Below are positions 35,160 through 48,118 of a DNA stretch of 64,000 nt, in pieces. Under the pieces are notes generated by a model. The model ran no database searches. It was given only the letters and a program-made list of their open reading frames with translations, and had not been told where the DNA came from. The stretch is from the NCBI GenBank assembly GCA_023525975.1, contig CM042020.1, forward strand, positions 14,500,001-14,564,000, read 5' to 3'. The stretch is from Smallanthus sonchifolius (Eukaryota > Streptophyta > Magnoliopsida > Asterales > Asteraceae). Position 1 is the first letter of the stretch. The number at the start of each line of letters is the position of its first letter. Both the position numbers and the translations under genes were made by a program.

Positions 35160-36851
35160 TGTCACACCCCAACCGACGGCGGAAACGTCGGGGCGTGAAG
35201 CGTGCAGACTGTTCGTTGCTCATGGTTTACTAAAGTTTAAATAATCAATAATTGTTTTCATTGCAATTAGACAAATTCAACAAAACACAATCAATCCATA
35301 AAACAAAAATGTAAATTACATACAATAAACTGGTTTAATTGAATTCTAGGTCCAAAAATCATATGTGTAGCAAATCTTGATCACTTCAAACATTGGTACC
35401 TGAAACATGGTTAAAACAGGGTCAACTAAAAAGTTGGTGAGAATACATAGGTTTATTCGTGTGATAGCAAAAACGTGTTGTGTGCATACAGTTCAATACA
35501 ACATGTCAATTAAGGCAATTATGGAGAGAAACTATCGGGTGACCTATACAATCAAACCTTTGTAACTTGCACGCAAAATAGTGTTGTCAGTAACAGTCAC
35601 CCTACCTGGGTGGGTTTGTCAGACTCAGTAGATCTACCACTGTTTACTGTCGGCTGATAGTTAATGATTGTACATGAAGAGCATAATAATTGGTCTACAC
35701 ACCTAGTACTCAAGCACAAAGCGCAAAATTGTATATGCATAGGATGGAACTGTATATGTGTATAATTGAAAACATGTAAATAGAACGCATGTTCCACCCC
35801 AAAAGTTTGTAAAACAGAGTAAAAGAGAGGCTATGTAACTCACGTGTTATGCAAAGTGTAGGTTGCACAAGCAAATGGAAAAACAGCGGTGTGTTGTAGA
35901 TTGCTAGATTCGACCTAATGAACAATATATGATTACGTATTATTGAGTTGCGTTATTCGATGTCGGAAGCGGATTTGTTTAAGTTTAAACGTGTAGGGTT
36001 TGTTTTAAAATACTATTTATTTATTTAGAATATTATATATATTTATTTGTATAAGTTTAAATAATTAATGTTGGTTTTGAAACAAGTGTAAGGAATATAG
36101 GTATTCCAGTAATTAGTTTATAAAAATAATTATATAAACTGTAATATATTTTATCAAATTAAAAGAATAAAAATAAAGATTCTGTTAAGGGGAACACGAC
36201 CGTGCTCGTATACGGCACGACCGTGCTCAGCTCGTACGCGACCGCGCTTGGTCGGTAACGCGCCCGTGGTTGGTCAGAAGTCACAACAAGAGTCTGTTCA
36301 TAAGACACGACCGTGCTCATACCCGGCACGACCGCGTCTAGGGTTTGTCTAGGTCAGGATTTTGTTTGGTCGGTAAGAATGACCGCGCCACACTCGGGCA
36401 CGACTGTGCTTGGTCAGGCACGACCGCGCTTTTTGATGAGCGCGACCGTGTCTGGTCCTTTTCAGACACAATTCGCCTGATTCTTGTATTAAAACTGATT
36501 AGAAACTTAGGGTTTTCATTTAGAGAGTGTTTGCGAATCGAATGACACCATTTAATTAGATTTATCTCCTGTTTAACGTGTCGATCGTTTAAAACCATTT
36601 TTTTTTATCAAAACTTAGATTCGAATTGGTAATATCGTGTATTATTGATTCCAATTAGATTAGGGTTTTCGTCTGGAATGAAGAAACGAATCTATTGGAC
36701 TATTAATTACCTTGGTTTGATTGGCAACAAGTGCAGACGGCTACGGTAAAGGAATCGCGGCTCTTTCTTGATCGACAGAGAATTAGAGAGGTTGTTTAGA
36801 CGAATTAGGGGTTGTAGAATCTTATAGGAGTCGTACGAAGTCCGTATCTTG
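35160..36851 (-). repeat. Solo LTR F, left fragment
   Basis: Begins TGTCACACCCC and is the reverse complement of about 37388-39079 of G's 5' LTR. F continues at 46496 after G. The last five bases, TCTTG (36847-36851), correspond to TCGTG at 46496-46500, the target duplication of G with one change. No internal region of F exists, and AAGTA flanks both ends, so F is a solo LTR. Confidence 0.95.
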
Positions 36852-39079
36852 TGTAACCTTTCTGATTTTCGTATTTTTCTTATTTATTTTATGCCGTGCA
36901 ATAAAAGACGATTCCGATTCCAACCTTACATGCATTTTTCATGTGCAATAACAAATATACACGCGTTTATTAACTAAAACCATCTTGCAAACCTCGAGGA
37001 CCAAACTTGACCAAAACTCAAAACAACATCAAGACTACAAAACTACAGGGACCATTCTTGTAAATATCAAAAAGTGCACAAGCACGGTCGTGCTTAGTCC
37101 CAAGCACGGTCGCGCTTAAGCCACGAACACGGTCGTGCTTAACTTTAAGCACGGTCGCGCCTGAGATACAGTTTGACTCCGTAAAAGCCAAACCGACACA
37201 AATCTTTTCCAAAAATAGGTTTCAAACCTGTTTTAGAAATCGCGGGACTTGTAGAAGAAGTTATTCGACCAATTAAGCCTAAAACCCGACCAAATACACG
37301 TCTGCTCGACCGAATTCCCGCGACTACGACCGAACCTTCCTTTTTAAATCAAATCTCGTAATTAAGACCAAATCAAGACAAATCAAACCACGATACGGAC
37401 TTCGTACGACTCCTATAAGATTCTACAACCCCTAATTCGTCTAAAGAACCTCTCTAATTCTCTGTCGATCAAGAAAGAGCCGCGATTCCTTTACCGTAGC
37501 CGTCTGCACTTGTGGCCAATCAAACCAAGGTAAGTAATAGTCCAATAGATTCGTTTCTTCATTCCAGACGAAAACCCTAATCTAATTGGAATCAATAATA
37601 CACTATATTTCCAATTCGAATCTAAGTTTTGATAAAAAAAAATGGTTTTAAACGATCGACACGTTAAACAGGAGATAAATCTAATTAAATGGTGTCATTC
37701 GATTCGCAAACACTCTCTAAATGAAAACCCTAAGTTTCTAATCAGTTTTAATACAAGAATCAGGCGAATTGTGTCTGAAAAGGACCAGACACGGTCGCGC
37801 TCATCAAAATGCACGGTCGTGCCTGACCAAGCACAGTCGTGCCCGAGTGTGGCGCGGTCATTCTTATCGACCAAACAAAATCCTGACCTAGACAAACCCT
37901 AGACGCGGTCGTGCCGGGTACGAGCACAGTCGTGTCTTATGAACAGACTCTTGTTGTGACTTCTGACCAACCACGGGCGCGTTACCGACCAAGCGCGGTC
38001 GCGTACGAACTGAGCACGGTCGTGCCGTATACGAGCACGGTCGTGTTCCCCTTAACAGAATCTTTATTTTTATTCTTTTAATTTGATAAAATATATTACA
38101 GTTTATATAATCATTTTTATAAACTAATTACTGGAATACCTATATTCCTTACACTTGTTTCCAAACCAACATTAATTATTTAAACTTATACAAATAAATA
38201 TATATAATATTCTAAATAAATAAATAGTATTTTAAAACAAACCCTACACGTTTAAACTTAAACAAATCCGCTTCCGACATCGAATAACGCAACTCAATAA
38301 TACGTAATCATATATTGTTCATTAGGTCGAATCTAGCAATCTACAACACACCGTTGTTTTCCATTTGCTTGTGCAACCTACACTCTGCATAACACGTGAG
38401 TTACATAGCCCCTCTTTTACTCTGTTTTACAAACTTTTGGGGTGGAACATGCGTTCTATTTACATGTTTTCAATTATACACATATACAGTTCCATCCTAT
38501 GCATATACAATTTTGCGCTTTGTGCTTGAGTACTAGGTGTGTAGACCAATTATTATGCTCTTCATGTACAATCATTAACTATCAGCCGACAGTAAACAGT
38601 GGTAGATCTACTGAGTCTGACAAACCCACCCAGGTAGGGTGACTGTTACTGACAACACTATTTTGCGTGCAAGTTACAAATGTTTGATTGTATAGGTCAC
38701 CCGATAGTTTCTCTCCATAATTGCCTTAATTGACATGTTGTATTGAAATGTATGCACACAACACGTTTTTGCTATCACACGAATAAACCTATGTATTCTC
38801 ACCAACTTTTTAGTTGACCCTGTTTTAACCATGTTTCAGGTACCAATGTTTGAAGTGATCAAGATTTGCTACACATAGGATTTTTGGACCTAGAATTCAA
38901 TTAAACCAGTTTATTCTATGTAATTTACATTTTTGTTTTATGGATTGATTGTGTTTTGTTGAATTTGTCTAATTGCAATGAAAACAATTATTGATTATTT
39001 AAACTTTAGTAAACCATGAGCAACGAACAGTCTGCACGCTTCACGCCCCAACGTTTCCGCCGTCGGTTGGGGTGTGACA
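36852..39079 (+). repeat. 5' LTR of element G
   Basis: 2228 bp, TGTAACCTTTC to GGGTGTGACA. CG-palindrome clusters at about 37078-37165 and 37785-38050. Compared with the 3' LTR it has roughly 1% substitutions by eye and keeps a 15-bp segment near 37496 that the 3' copy lost. Confidence 0.96.
38396..38839 (+). promoter_or_regulatory. Splice-site-like module in the element G LTR (candidate leader intron)
   Basis: GTGAGTTACATAGCCCC at 38396, TTTTGGGGTGGAACATG near 38435, and CATGTTTCAG/GTACC ending at 38839. Same order as in the other families. Confidence 0.4.
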
Positions 39080-39082
39080 GAT

Positions 39083-39095
39083 TGGTATCAGAGCC
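39083..39095 (+). promoter_or_regulatory. Primer-binding site of element G
   Basis: TGGTATCAGAGCC three bases after the 5' LTR; initiator tRNA-Met type. Confidence 0.93.
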
Positions 39096-39453
39096 TTGGT
39101 TATAGGGAATTAGGTTATTAGACACCTTTAACCTAGACTATAACTTTAGGATACCCACTTATGCCATGCTTCATGATTTACATGCTATGTGCTACATGCT
39201 ATATGATATATGCTACATGTTTTATATGTATATATAAATAATAACTTAAATAAACAATATCCCTACCCATATCCTAAACCACATATCTTTCATGCCTGCT
39301 TCCATGTCATCATCAACATAACTTGAATCATATTCTTAGACTTTGGTCTATAAAATTTTCTTTTACACCCGTTAAGGTTTTTAGACTTTGTTTAATCGTT
39401 AAAGGACACGTGCAATCTGGAAGAGTGACACCTGTATTCTGGGCTTTCTGTCT

Positions 39454-39515
39454 AGGAAAGTATTTCATATAAATCCCAATCAACCGAGGGATCCGTATGC
39501 TTTCCTGGGAATTCC
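39454..39515 (+). promoter_or_regulatory. Conserved leader hairpin plus palindrome (element G)
   Basis: AGGAAAGTAT (39454-39463) pairs with ATGCTTTCCT (39497-39506), one pair being U:G, and GGAATTCC follows (39508-39515). The surrounding leader 39096-39714 is noncoding but clearly alignable with those of A, B and I over about 150 bp here. Confidence 0.7.
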
Positions 39516-39714
39516 TGGAATGAGTGTTTACTTATAGGCTAAAGCACGTCTTCTTGATAATTATATAAGTTTAAATTAACCTTAATATGTCATAGTACTC
39601 GAGTGATTATGTCACTATTTGAGTACAATCCAAACTATGAACTACTTATATCTATTTATCCTTCTATTTAATCCAAGAAATTCTCACAACTCTTATTGTG
39701 TCTAAATCTGTAGA

Positions 39715-42700
39715 ATGCCTCCCCGTCGTGACAACAGCAACAACAGCAATAACACTGACCTGGCTGCTCTACTCACACAGCTGGTGAATCAAATAACCCA
39801 AGCCAACAACAACACTAATGGTCATGCCAGTGGGAGTGCTAACACTGGAGGTGGTGGTGGTGCCAACCCGCCACAATGCACCTTCTAACACTTCAACTCC
39901 TGTAATCCCCTCAAATTCTATGGCAACGAAGGAGCCACGGGACTCCTTCAATGGTTTGAAAGCATTGATAGCACTTTCCTCAATAGCGACTGTCCCGACA
40001 ACCTCCGTGTTCGTCATGCTACTAGTGTCTTTCAAAAAAGGGCGCTTACTTTGTGGAATGGTGAGAAAAGGACTAGGGGAGTGGATGTAGCAATGGCACT
40101 GCCGTGGGATGAGTTGAAGAGGATCATGACTGAGGAATTCTGTCCTCGAAATGAGATGAAGAAGCTGGAAGCGGAATTTTGGGATCTTGCTCAAGATAGT
40201 GGTGAAAGCTTAGCATACACCACCCGTTTCCACGAGCTGAGTCTACTTGTGCCACACATGGTTACACCTCTGTCTAGGTGTATTGAAAAGTACATTGGTG
40301 GTCTACCTAGACAAATTTAAGATACTGTGGTAGGAGGAAATCCTGCTACTCTGGAGGATGCTATCCGCTTGTCAGCCACACTTACTGACAACCATGTTAA
40401 AGCGGGTACACTTACAAGAAAGGGTGCCAAGAAAGTTTCTGACACAACAACACCTCCCGCTCATGTCAAAGAAGTCCAAACTGAACCATACCGCAACACT
40501 AGGAAGAGAAAGGTCAAGAACTGTGCTGTAATCACTCCGGCTGCTCTAGTGAATCAAGTTGCACCCATGGCTCAAAACCTAGAAAAGAAACCCTATGGGG
40601 GCAGCCACCCACTTTGCAACACCTGCAACTATCATCACCCTCCAGGCATACCTTGTCGTCTTTGCAACCACTGCGGGAAACATGGCCACGCAGCCAATAT
40701 TTGTCGAGCCAAGGCACTTGCCAACCAAACCAACCCATCAAATCAAGCCAATCAACAAGCAACTAACCAAGTCATCCCAGCCGTTGCAAATGGACGTGCT
40801 TGCTTCGAATGTGGCAACTCAAACCACTTCCGTAACCAGTGCCAAAGACTGATCAATGTTGACCAAGGCGGAGCTCGTGGGCGTGCTTTCAACATCAACG
40901 CCAATGAGGCTCAGGCCAACACTGATGTGGTTAACGGTACGTTCCTTATGAATAATCGTTATGCTTCTATACTATTTGATACCGGAGCCGATAAAAGTTT
41001 TGTGTCACTAGACTTCGAATCGTTACTTGCAAAAACCCGGTCTAAACTAGAGAAAACCTTTACCGTTGAAGTAGCCGATGGTAACACCGTTACAATTGAC
41101 ACCATCATTTATGATTGCTCCCTAGAACTAAATAAACACACTTTTCCAATCAACCTCGTACCAATGCCATTAGGGAGTTTTGACGTCATCATAGGTATGG
41201 ATTGGTTGTCAAAGCACCATGCCGAAGTCATGTGCTTTGAAAAATGCATCCGTATACAACTCCCATCCGGTGAAACGTTGACGGTCTTTGGTGAGAAACC
41301 TTGCAAAGGACTCAAACTAATGTCATGCATTACCGTCCAAAAGTATATACGAAAGAAGTGCATGGTTTTCCTAGCCCATGTTATCCAAAAAGAAAACAAA
41401 AAGAGGAGTGTACAAGACATCCCCATCGTTCGGGATTTTCCCGAAGTCTTTCCTGATGACTTGCCCGGTCTTCCACCTGTTCGGCAAGTGGAATTTCGCA
41501 TCGATCTTGTACCTGGAGCAAACCCGGTGGCTAAAGCTCCATACCGGCTTGCACCTTCCGAGATGCAAGAACTTGCAAGCCAACTTCAAGAACTCGCCGA
41601 CAAAGGGTTCATACGCCCGAGTCATTCACCGTGGGGTGCGCCGGTCTTATTTGTTAAAAAGAAGGACGGTTCATTCCACATGTGTATTGACTATCGAGAA
41701 CTCAACAAGCTTACAATCAAAAACCGCTACCCTTTACCTAGGATTGACGATCTCTTCGATCAACTCCAAGGTTCTACCTACTTCTCGAAGATTGATCTTC
41801 GATCTGGTTATCATCAACTCCGTGTGCAAGAGGAGGATATTCCCAAGACCGCCTTCCGAACGAGATATGGTCACTACGAGTTCATGGTTATGCCTTTTGG
41901 GCTAACCAATGCACCTGCTGTCTTCATGGACCTCATGAATCGCATGTGCAAACCATACCTTGACAAATTTGTGATCGTGTTCATTGATGACATCTTGATC
42001 TATTCAAGGACTAAGGAAGATCATGAACAACACCTTAGGTTGATTTTGGATCTCTTGAAAACCGAACAGCTATACGCCAAGTTCTCCAAGTGTGATTTTT
42101 GGCTAAAAGAGGTGCAATTTTTGGGTCACGTTGTCAATGAAAAGGGAATTCATGTTGACCCCGCCAAAATTGAAGCTGTTAAGAATTGGAAAGCTCCTAA
42201 AACCCCTACCAAAGTTTGTTCGTTTCTTGGCTTAGCAGGTTACTATCAAAGGTTCATCTCTAATTTCTCCAAGATCGCTGTTCCCCTCACTGCCTTAACC
42301 CAAAAAGGTAAACCTTATGAGTGGGGACCGAAACAAGAAGAAGCCTTTCAAATTCTCAAGCAAAAGTTGTGCAATGCTCCTATCCTCACCCTTCCTAAAG
42401 GTGAAGATGATCTAGTTGTTTACTGTGATGCTTCAAACCAAGGTCTTGGTTGCGTTCTCATGCAACGAGGCAAGGTGATCGCTTATGTATCAAGACAACT
42501 CAAAATCCATGAGAAGAATTATACGACGCATGATCTGGAGTTGGGTGCTGTCATATTCACGTTGAAGATTTGGAGACATTATCTCTATGGCACGAAATGT
42601 GTGGTGTTCACCGACCACAAAAGCCTCCAACATATCTTCAACCAAAAGGAACTCAACATGAGACAACGACGTTGGGTTGAACTCCTCAACGATTACGATT

Positions 42701-44247
42701 GCGAGATTCGTTATCATCCCGACAAGGCTAATGTTGTAGCCGATGCACTAAGCCGCAAGGAACATGTCATGCTTCAAAGTGTCAAGATCCATTCCGATAT
42801 TCAAGTTCGTATTCTAGAAGCTCAACATGTCTCGGTTACCGAGGGCAATATGTATATGGAAATGTCTTGTGGTGCTGAATTCCAATTAGAGACTAAAACC
42901 AATGGCTTGCTTTATTTTCTAAATCGTCTTTGGGTTCCCGATCGTGACGATCTCCGAGCATTCATCATGACCGAAGCACACAAGTCTCGATATTCTATCC
43001 ATCCTGGTGCGGATAAAATGTACCAAAATCTTCGTCCACAATATTGGTGGCCTGGTATGAAGAAAGACATTGCTTTGTTCATAGCAAAATGTCTCACATG
43101 TTCTAAAGTCAAAGCTGAGCATCAACGTCCTTCTGGTTTACTTGAACAACCGAAAATCCCCGTGTGGAAATGGGAGAATCTAGCTATGGATTTCATCACT
43201 AAACTCCCTCGCACTTCGAGCGGTTATAACAGCATCTGGGTGATCATTGACCGTCTCACTAAGTCCGCACACTTCTTGCCTATCCGTCACGACTATAAGG
43301 TTGAGAAATTGGCCTGAATTTACATTGACGAGATCGTGAGTCGTCACGGTGTTCCTTTGAACATAATCTCCGATAGAGATGCTCGTTTCACTTCTCGGTT
43401 TTGGCAATCTCTTCAAAAGGCACTTGGTACACGACTGGATTTGAGCACGGCCTACCATCCCCAAACTGATGGTCAGACCGAGCGAACAATCCAAACCCTG
43501 GAAGACATGCTGAGAGCCTGTGTCATCGACTTTGGTGGCAATTGGGATTCACATTTGACACTTATCGAATTTTCCTACAACAATAGTTACCACACCAGCA
43601 TCGACATGGCTCCGTTTGAAGCTCTCTACGGTCGTAAGTGTCGTTCTCCCATCTGTTGGAACGAGATTGGTGAAGCACAAATCACCGGTCCCGAGTTAAT
43701 TCAAGAAACCTCCGACAAGATTATTCAAATCCGTGACAACATTCGAGTTGCGAGAAGTCGGCAAAAGAGCTATGCCGACAAACGACGCAAACCCTTGGAA
43801 TTCCAAATCGGTGATCTTGTACTTCTAAAGGTGTCTCCTTGGAAGGGGGTGATCCGTTTTGGGAAGAAAGGCAAGCTAGCACCTCGCTATGTGGGTCCAT
43901 TCAAGATCCTTGAAAGGATTGGGAAAGTGGCTTACAAGCTCGAGTTACCTCCATCACTTGGCAACGTACATCCTACATTCCACGTATCCAACCTCAAGAA
44001 GTGTCTTGCTGATGAAAACCTTCATATACCTCTTGACAATGTGCGCATTGATGAGACGATGCACTTCGTTGAAAAACCAGTCGAGATTATGGATCGTGAG
44101 ATAAAACAACTCAAGCGCAGCCGTATTCCTATTGTCAAGGTTCGTTGGGAATCTAAACGAGGACCCGAGTTTACTTGGGAACGAGAAGACCAAATGAAGC
44201 TCAAGTCCCCACATCTTTTTGCTGAAGCAATAGCCTCAACTAGTTGA
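39715..44247 (+). pseudogene. Broken gag-pol of element G
   Basis: The frame starts at ATG 39715 (MPPRRD) and ends at a TGA at 44245-44247, with no frameshift. Three nonsense codons break it: 39886-39888 (a Lys codon in the gag, codon 58), 40318-40320 (Gln to TAA after GGLPRQI) and 43315-43317 (Arg to TGA within integrase, after VEKLA). Between them the gag core, two CCHC knuckles, protease LFDTGADKSF, reverse transcriptase FIDDILIY, RNase H, integrase and the final chromodomain are well preserved. It is non-autonomous as it stands. Confidence 0.95.
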
Positions 44248-44269
44248 ATTTCGGGACGAAATTCCCTCA

Positions 44270-44281
44270 ACATGGGGATAC
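44270..44281 (+). promoter_or_regulatory. Polypurine tract of element G
   Basis: ACATGGGGATAC directly precedes the 3' LTR. Confidence 0.8.
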
Positions 44282-46495
44282 TGTAACCTTTCTGATTTTC
44301 ATATTTTTCTTATTTATTTTATGCCGTGCAATAAAAAGACGATTCCGATTCCAACCTTACATGCATTTTTCATGTGCAATAACAAATATACACGCGTTTA
44401 TTAACTAAAACCATCTTGCAAACCTCGAGGACCAAACTTGACCAAAACTCAAAACAACATCAAGACTACAAAACTACAGGGACCATTCTTGTAAATATCA
44501 AAAAGTGCACAAGCACGGTCGTGCTTAGTCCCAAGCACGGTCGCGCTTAAGCCACGAACACGGTCGTGCTTAACTTTAAGCACGGTCGCGCCTGAGATAC
44601 AGGTTGACTCCGTAAAAGTCAAACCGACACAAATCTTTTCCAAAAATAGGTTTCAAACCTGTTTTAGAAATCGCGGGACTTGTAGAAGAAGTTATTCGAC
44701 CAATTAAGCCTAAAACCCGACCAAATACACGTCTGATCGACCGAATTCCCGCGACTACGACCGAACCTTCCTTTTTAAATCAAATCTCGTAATTAAGACC
44801 AAATCAAGACAAATCAAACCACGATACGGACTTCGTACGACTCCTATAAGATTCTACAACCCCTAATTCGTCTAAACAACCTCTCTAATTCTCTGTCGAT
44901 CAAGAAAGAGCCGCGATTCCTTTACTTGTTGCCAATCAAACCAAGGTAAGTAATAGTCCAATAGATTCGTTTCTTCATTCCAGACGAAAACCCTAATCTA
45001 ATTGGAATCAATAATACACGATATTTCCAATTCGAATCTAAGTTTTGATAAAAAAATGGTTTTAAACGATCGACACGTTAAACAGGAGATAAATCTAATT
45101 AAATGGTGTCATTCGATTCGCAAACACTCTCTAAATGAAAACCCTAAGTTTCTAATCAGTTTTAATACAAGAATCAGGCGAATTGTGTCTGAAAAGGACC
45201 AGACACGGTCGCGCTCATCAAAAAGCGCGGTCGTGCCTGACCAAGCACAGTCGTGCCCGAGTGTGGCGCGGTCATTCTTACCGACCAAGCAAAATCCTGA
45301 CCTAGACAAACCCTAGACGCGGTCGTGCCGGGTACGAGCACGGTCGTGTCTTATGAACAGACTCTTGTTGTGACTTCTGACCAACCACGGGCGCGTTACC
45401 GACCAAGCGCGGTCGCGTACGAGCTGAGCACGGTCGTGCCGTATACGAGCACGGTCGTGTTCCCCTTAACAGAATCTTTATTTTTATTCTTTTAATTTGA
45501 TAAAATATATTACAGTTTATATAATCATTTTTATAAACTAATTACTGGAATACCTATATTCCTTACACTTGTTTCCAAACCAACATTAATTATTTAAACT
45601 TATACAAATAAATATATATATAATATTCTAAATAAATAAATAGTATTTTAAAACAAACCCTACACGTTTAAACTTAAACAAATCCGCTTCCGACATCGAA
45701 TAACGCAACTCAATAATACGTAATCATATATTGTTCATTAGGTCGAATCTAGCAATCTACAACACACCGTTGTTTTCCATTTGCTTGTGCAACCTACACT
45801 CTGCATAACACGTGAGTTACATAGCCCCTCTTTTACTCTGTTTTACAAACTTTTGGGGTGGAACATGCGTTCTATTTACATGTTTTCAATTATACACATA
45901 TACAGTTCCATCCTATGCATATACAATTTTGCGCTTTGTGCTTGAGTACTAGGTGTGTAGACCAATTATTATGCTCTTCATGTACAATCATTAACTATCA
46001 GCCGACAGTAAACAGTGGTAGATCTACTGAGTCTGACAAACCCACCCAGGTAGGGTGACTGTTACTGACAACACTATTTTGCGTGCAAGTTACAAAGGTT
46101 TGATTGTATAGGTCACCCGATAGTTTCTCTCCATAATTGCCTTAATTGACATGTTGTATTGAACTGTATGCACACAACACGTTTTTGCTATCACACGAAT
46201 AAACCTATGTATTCTCACCAACTTTTTAGTTGACCCTGTTTTAACCATGTTTCAGGTACCAATGTTTGAAGTAATCAAGATATGCTACACATAGGATTTT
46301 TGGACCTAGAATTCAATTAAACCAGTTTATTCTATGTAATTTACATTTTTGTTTTATGGATTGGTTGTGTTTTGATTGAACTTATTGATTGCAATGAAAA
46401 CAATTATTAAATATTCAAACTTTAGCAAACCATGAGCAATGAACAGTCTGCACGCTTCACGCCCCGACGTTTCCGCCGTCGGTTGGGGTGTGACA
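44282..46495 (+). repeat. 3' LTR of element G
   Basis: 2214 bp, matching 36852-39079 with a 15-bp deletion near 44925 and clustered substitutions in the last 130 bp. CG-palindrome clusters at about 44508-44595 and 45205-45460. Confidence 0.96.
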
Positions 46496-47050
46496 TCGTG
46501 GTTTGATTTGTCTTGATTTGGTCTTAATTACGAGATTTGATTTAAAAAGGAAGGTTCGGTCGTAGTCGCGGGAATTCGGTCGATCAGACGTGTATTTGGT
46601 CGGGTTTTAGGCTTAATTGGTCGAATAACTTCTTCTACAAGTCCCGCGATTTCTAAAACAGGTTTGAAACCTATTTTTGGAAAAGATTTGTGTCGGTTTG
46701 ACTTTTACGGAGTCAAACTGTATCTCAGGCGCGACCGTGCTTAAAGTTAAGCACGACCGTGTTCGTGGCTTAAGCGCGACCGTGCTTGGGACTAAGCACG
46801 ACCGTGCTTGTGCACTTTTTGATATTTACAAGAATGGTCCCTGTAGTTTTGTAGTCTTGATGTTGTTTTGAGTTTTGGTCAAGTTTGGTCCTCGAGGTTT
46901 GCAAGATGGTTTTAGTTAATATTGTAATATAATAAACGCGTGTATATTTGTTATTACACATGAAAAATGCATGTAATGTTGGAATCGGAATCGTCTTTTA
47001 TTGCACGGCATAAAATAAATAAGAAAAATATGAAAATCAGAAAGGTTACA
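46496..47050 (-). repeat. Solo LTR F, right fragment (its sense start)
   Basis: Reverse complement of the first 555 bp or so of G's LTR, ending AGGTTACA. Its U3 end points left, into G's 3' LTR, so an F promoter would transcribe G in antisense. AAGTA follows at 47051-47055. Confidence 0.95.
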
Positions 47051-47132
47051 AAGTAAGTGTTATTTAATTAATTAGAGTTTATGGACCTTTAGAAAGCCCG
47101 TAGCCCAACTTAAAACCCATTAGTGCATGGAT

Positions 47133-47141
47133 TATATATAA
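47133..47141 (+). promoter_or_regulatory. TATA box in the element H LTR
   Basis: TATATATAA about 455 bp from the LTR start when F/G is removed. The long remainder, about 1.95 kb, would be R and U5. Confidence 0.7.
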
Positions 47142-48118
47142 GAAACTTTAAAAAAAAATTATAACCCTAACCCCACTCCTATTGCCGTCGCGATCTCCGA
47201 CCCCTCGCCCCCATTCGGCCGAGACCTAGAATCAACCCAAACACCTTCGATCGAGCTCCAATCGTTAAACCGGAAGTGAATACGTTCTAGTCTAGGCATC
47301 CCTAACGTTACTACGTAAGTCGTTTTATTAAATTTCGTCGTTATTACATTATTATTTTTGAGATCGAAACCCTAGATTATCCAAACTTAATGATTTCAAA
47401 ATACGATAATGAATTAGTTAATTTTTTGATATTGTTGTATCGTATTGATGATTTTATAAACGTATAAGAAATCCTAGTTGTTATACGATATGTAATTGAA
47501 TTTTGTTGATTATGTGACGTATACGAATCGCATGCTAGACGTGAATTATGATTAATATAGTTGTAATTGTATTAGTTGAAAGATTTAGGATTGATTAAAC
47601 GTGTTAATTGTGTAAACAAAGCGTGTAATGGACGACTTACTAAAAGAGGAAACTTTGTTAAAAAGTGATTTTTGAATGTGAAGGTTTCTAGGTGTGTATG
47701 ATGTTATAAATTGACTATAGTATGTTAGTATAGTTGCACTAATGATTGTTAACGTGTTGTTAAATGCAAATAGCTTAAATAGATCAAAGGTTACTAAAAG
47801 TGGAAACTTTGTTATTTGGAACTTGATGTCTAAACTTAATGATGTGTGTTACGGTAATCTATTATGTATTAGCATGTGTAGATAGACATGGGATGATGAT
47901 ACGAACGTGTTATAGATAATGCGATTCATTTGAAAGCAAACATGAGTTTATATATTTTCAAAAAAAAATAATAAACTAATGTAACGTGTATTGTTTAAGT
48001 AGTTTGTTATGCTAAATTAGTTATGACTTAGGTAGCATGAAACGTGAATTATTTGTGTGCCAAGCGTGTTGTTATGCAAGTCAAACATTTAATCACTAAA
48101 CGGGTCACCAACGGGTCG

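Larger units (their letters stand above)
36852..46495 (+). mobile_element. Element G, full-length chromovirus inserted in a solo LTR of its own family
   Basis: 9644 bp: 5' LTR 36852-39079, primer site 39083, leader with hairpin, broken gag-pol 39715-44247, polypurine tract and 3' LTR 44282-46495. It lies in F in the opposite orientation, flanked by TCTTG and TCGTG. Its coding region is the A type; its LTRs are a distinct subfamily sharing motif clusters with A. Confidence 0.96.

Noticed and set aside
36338..36598. 86-codon ORF on the minus strand in F, also in both G LTRs (37642-37902; 45002-45316)
   Set aside because: It follows the LTR copies, spans the CG-palindrome cluster and has no domain; most likely chance.
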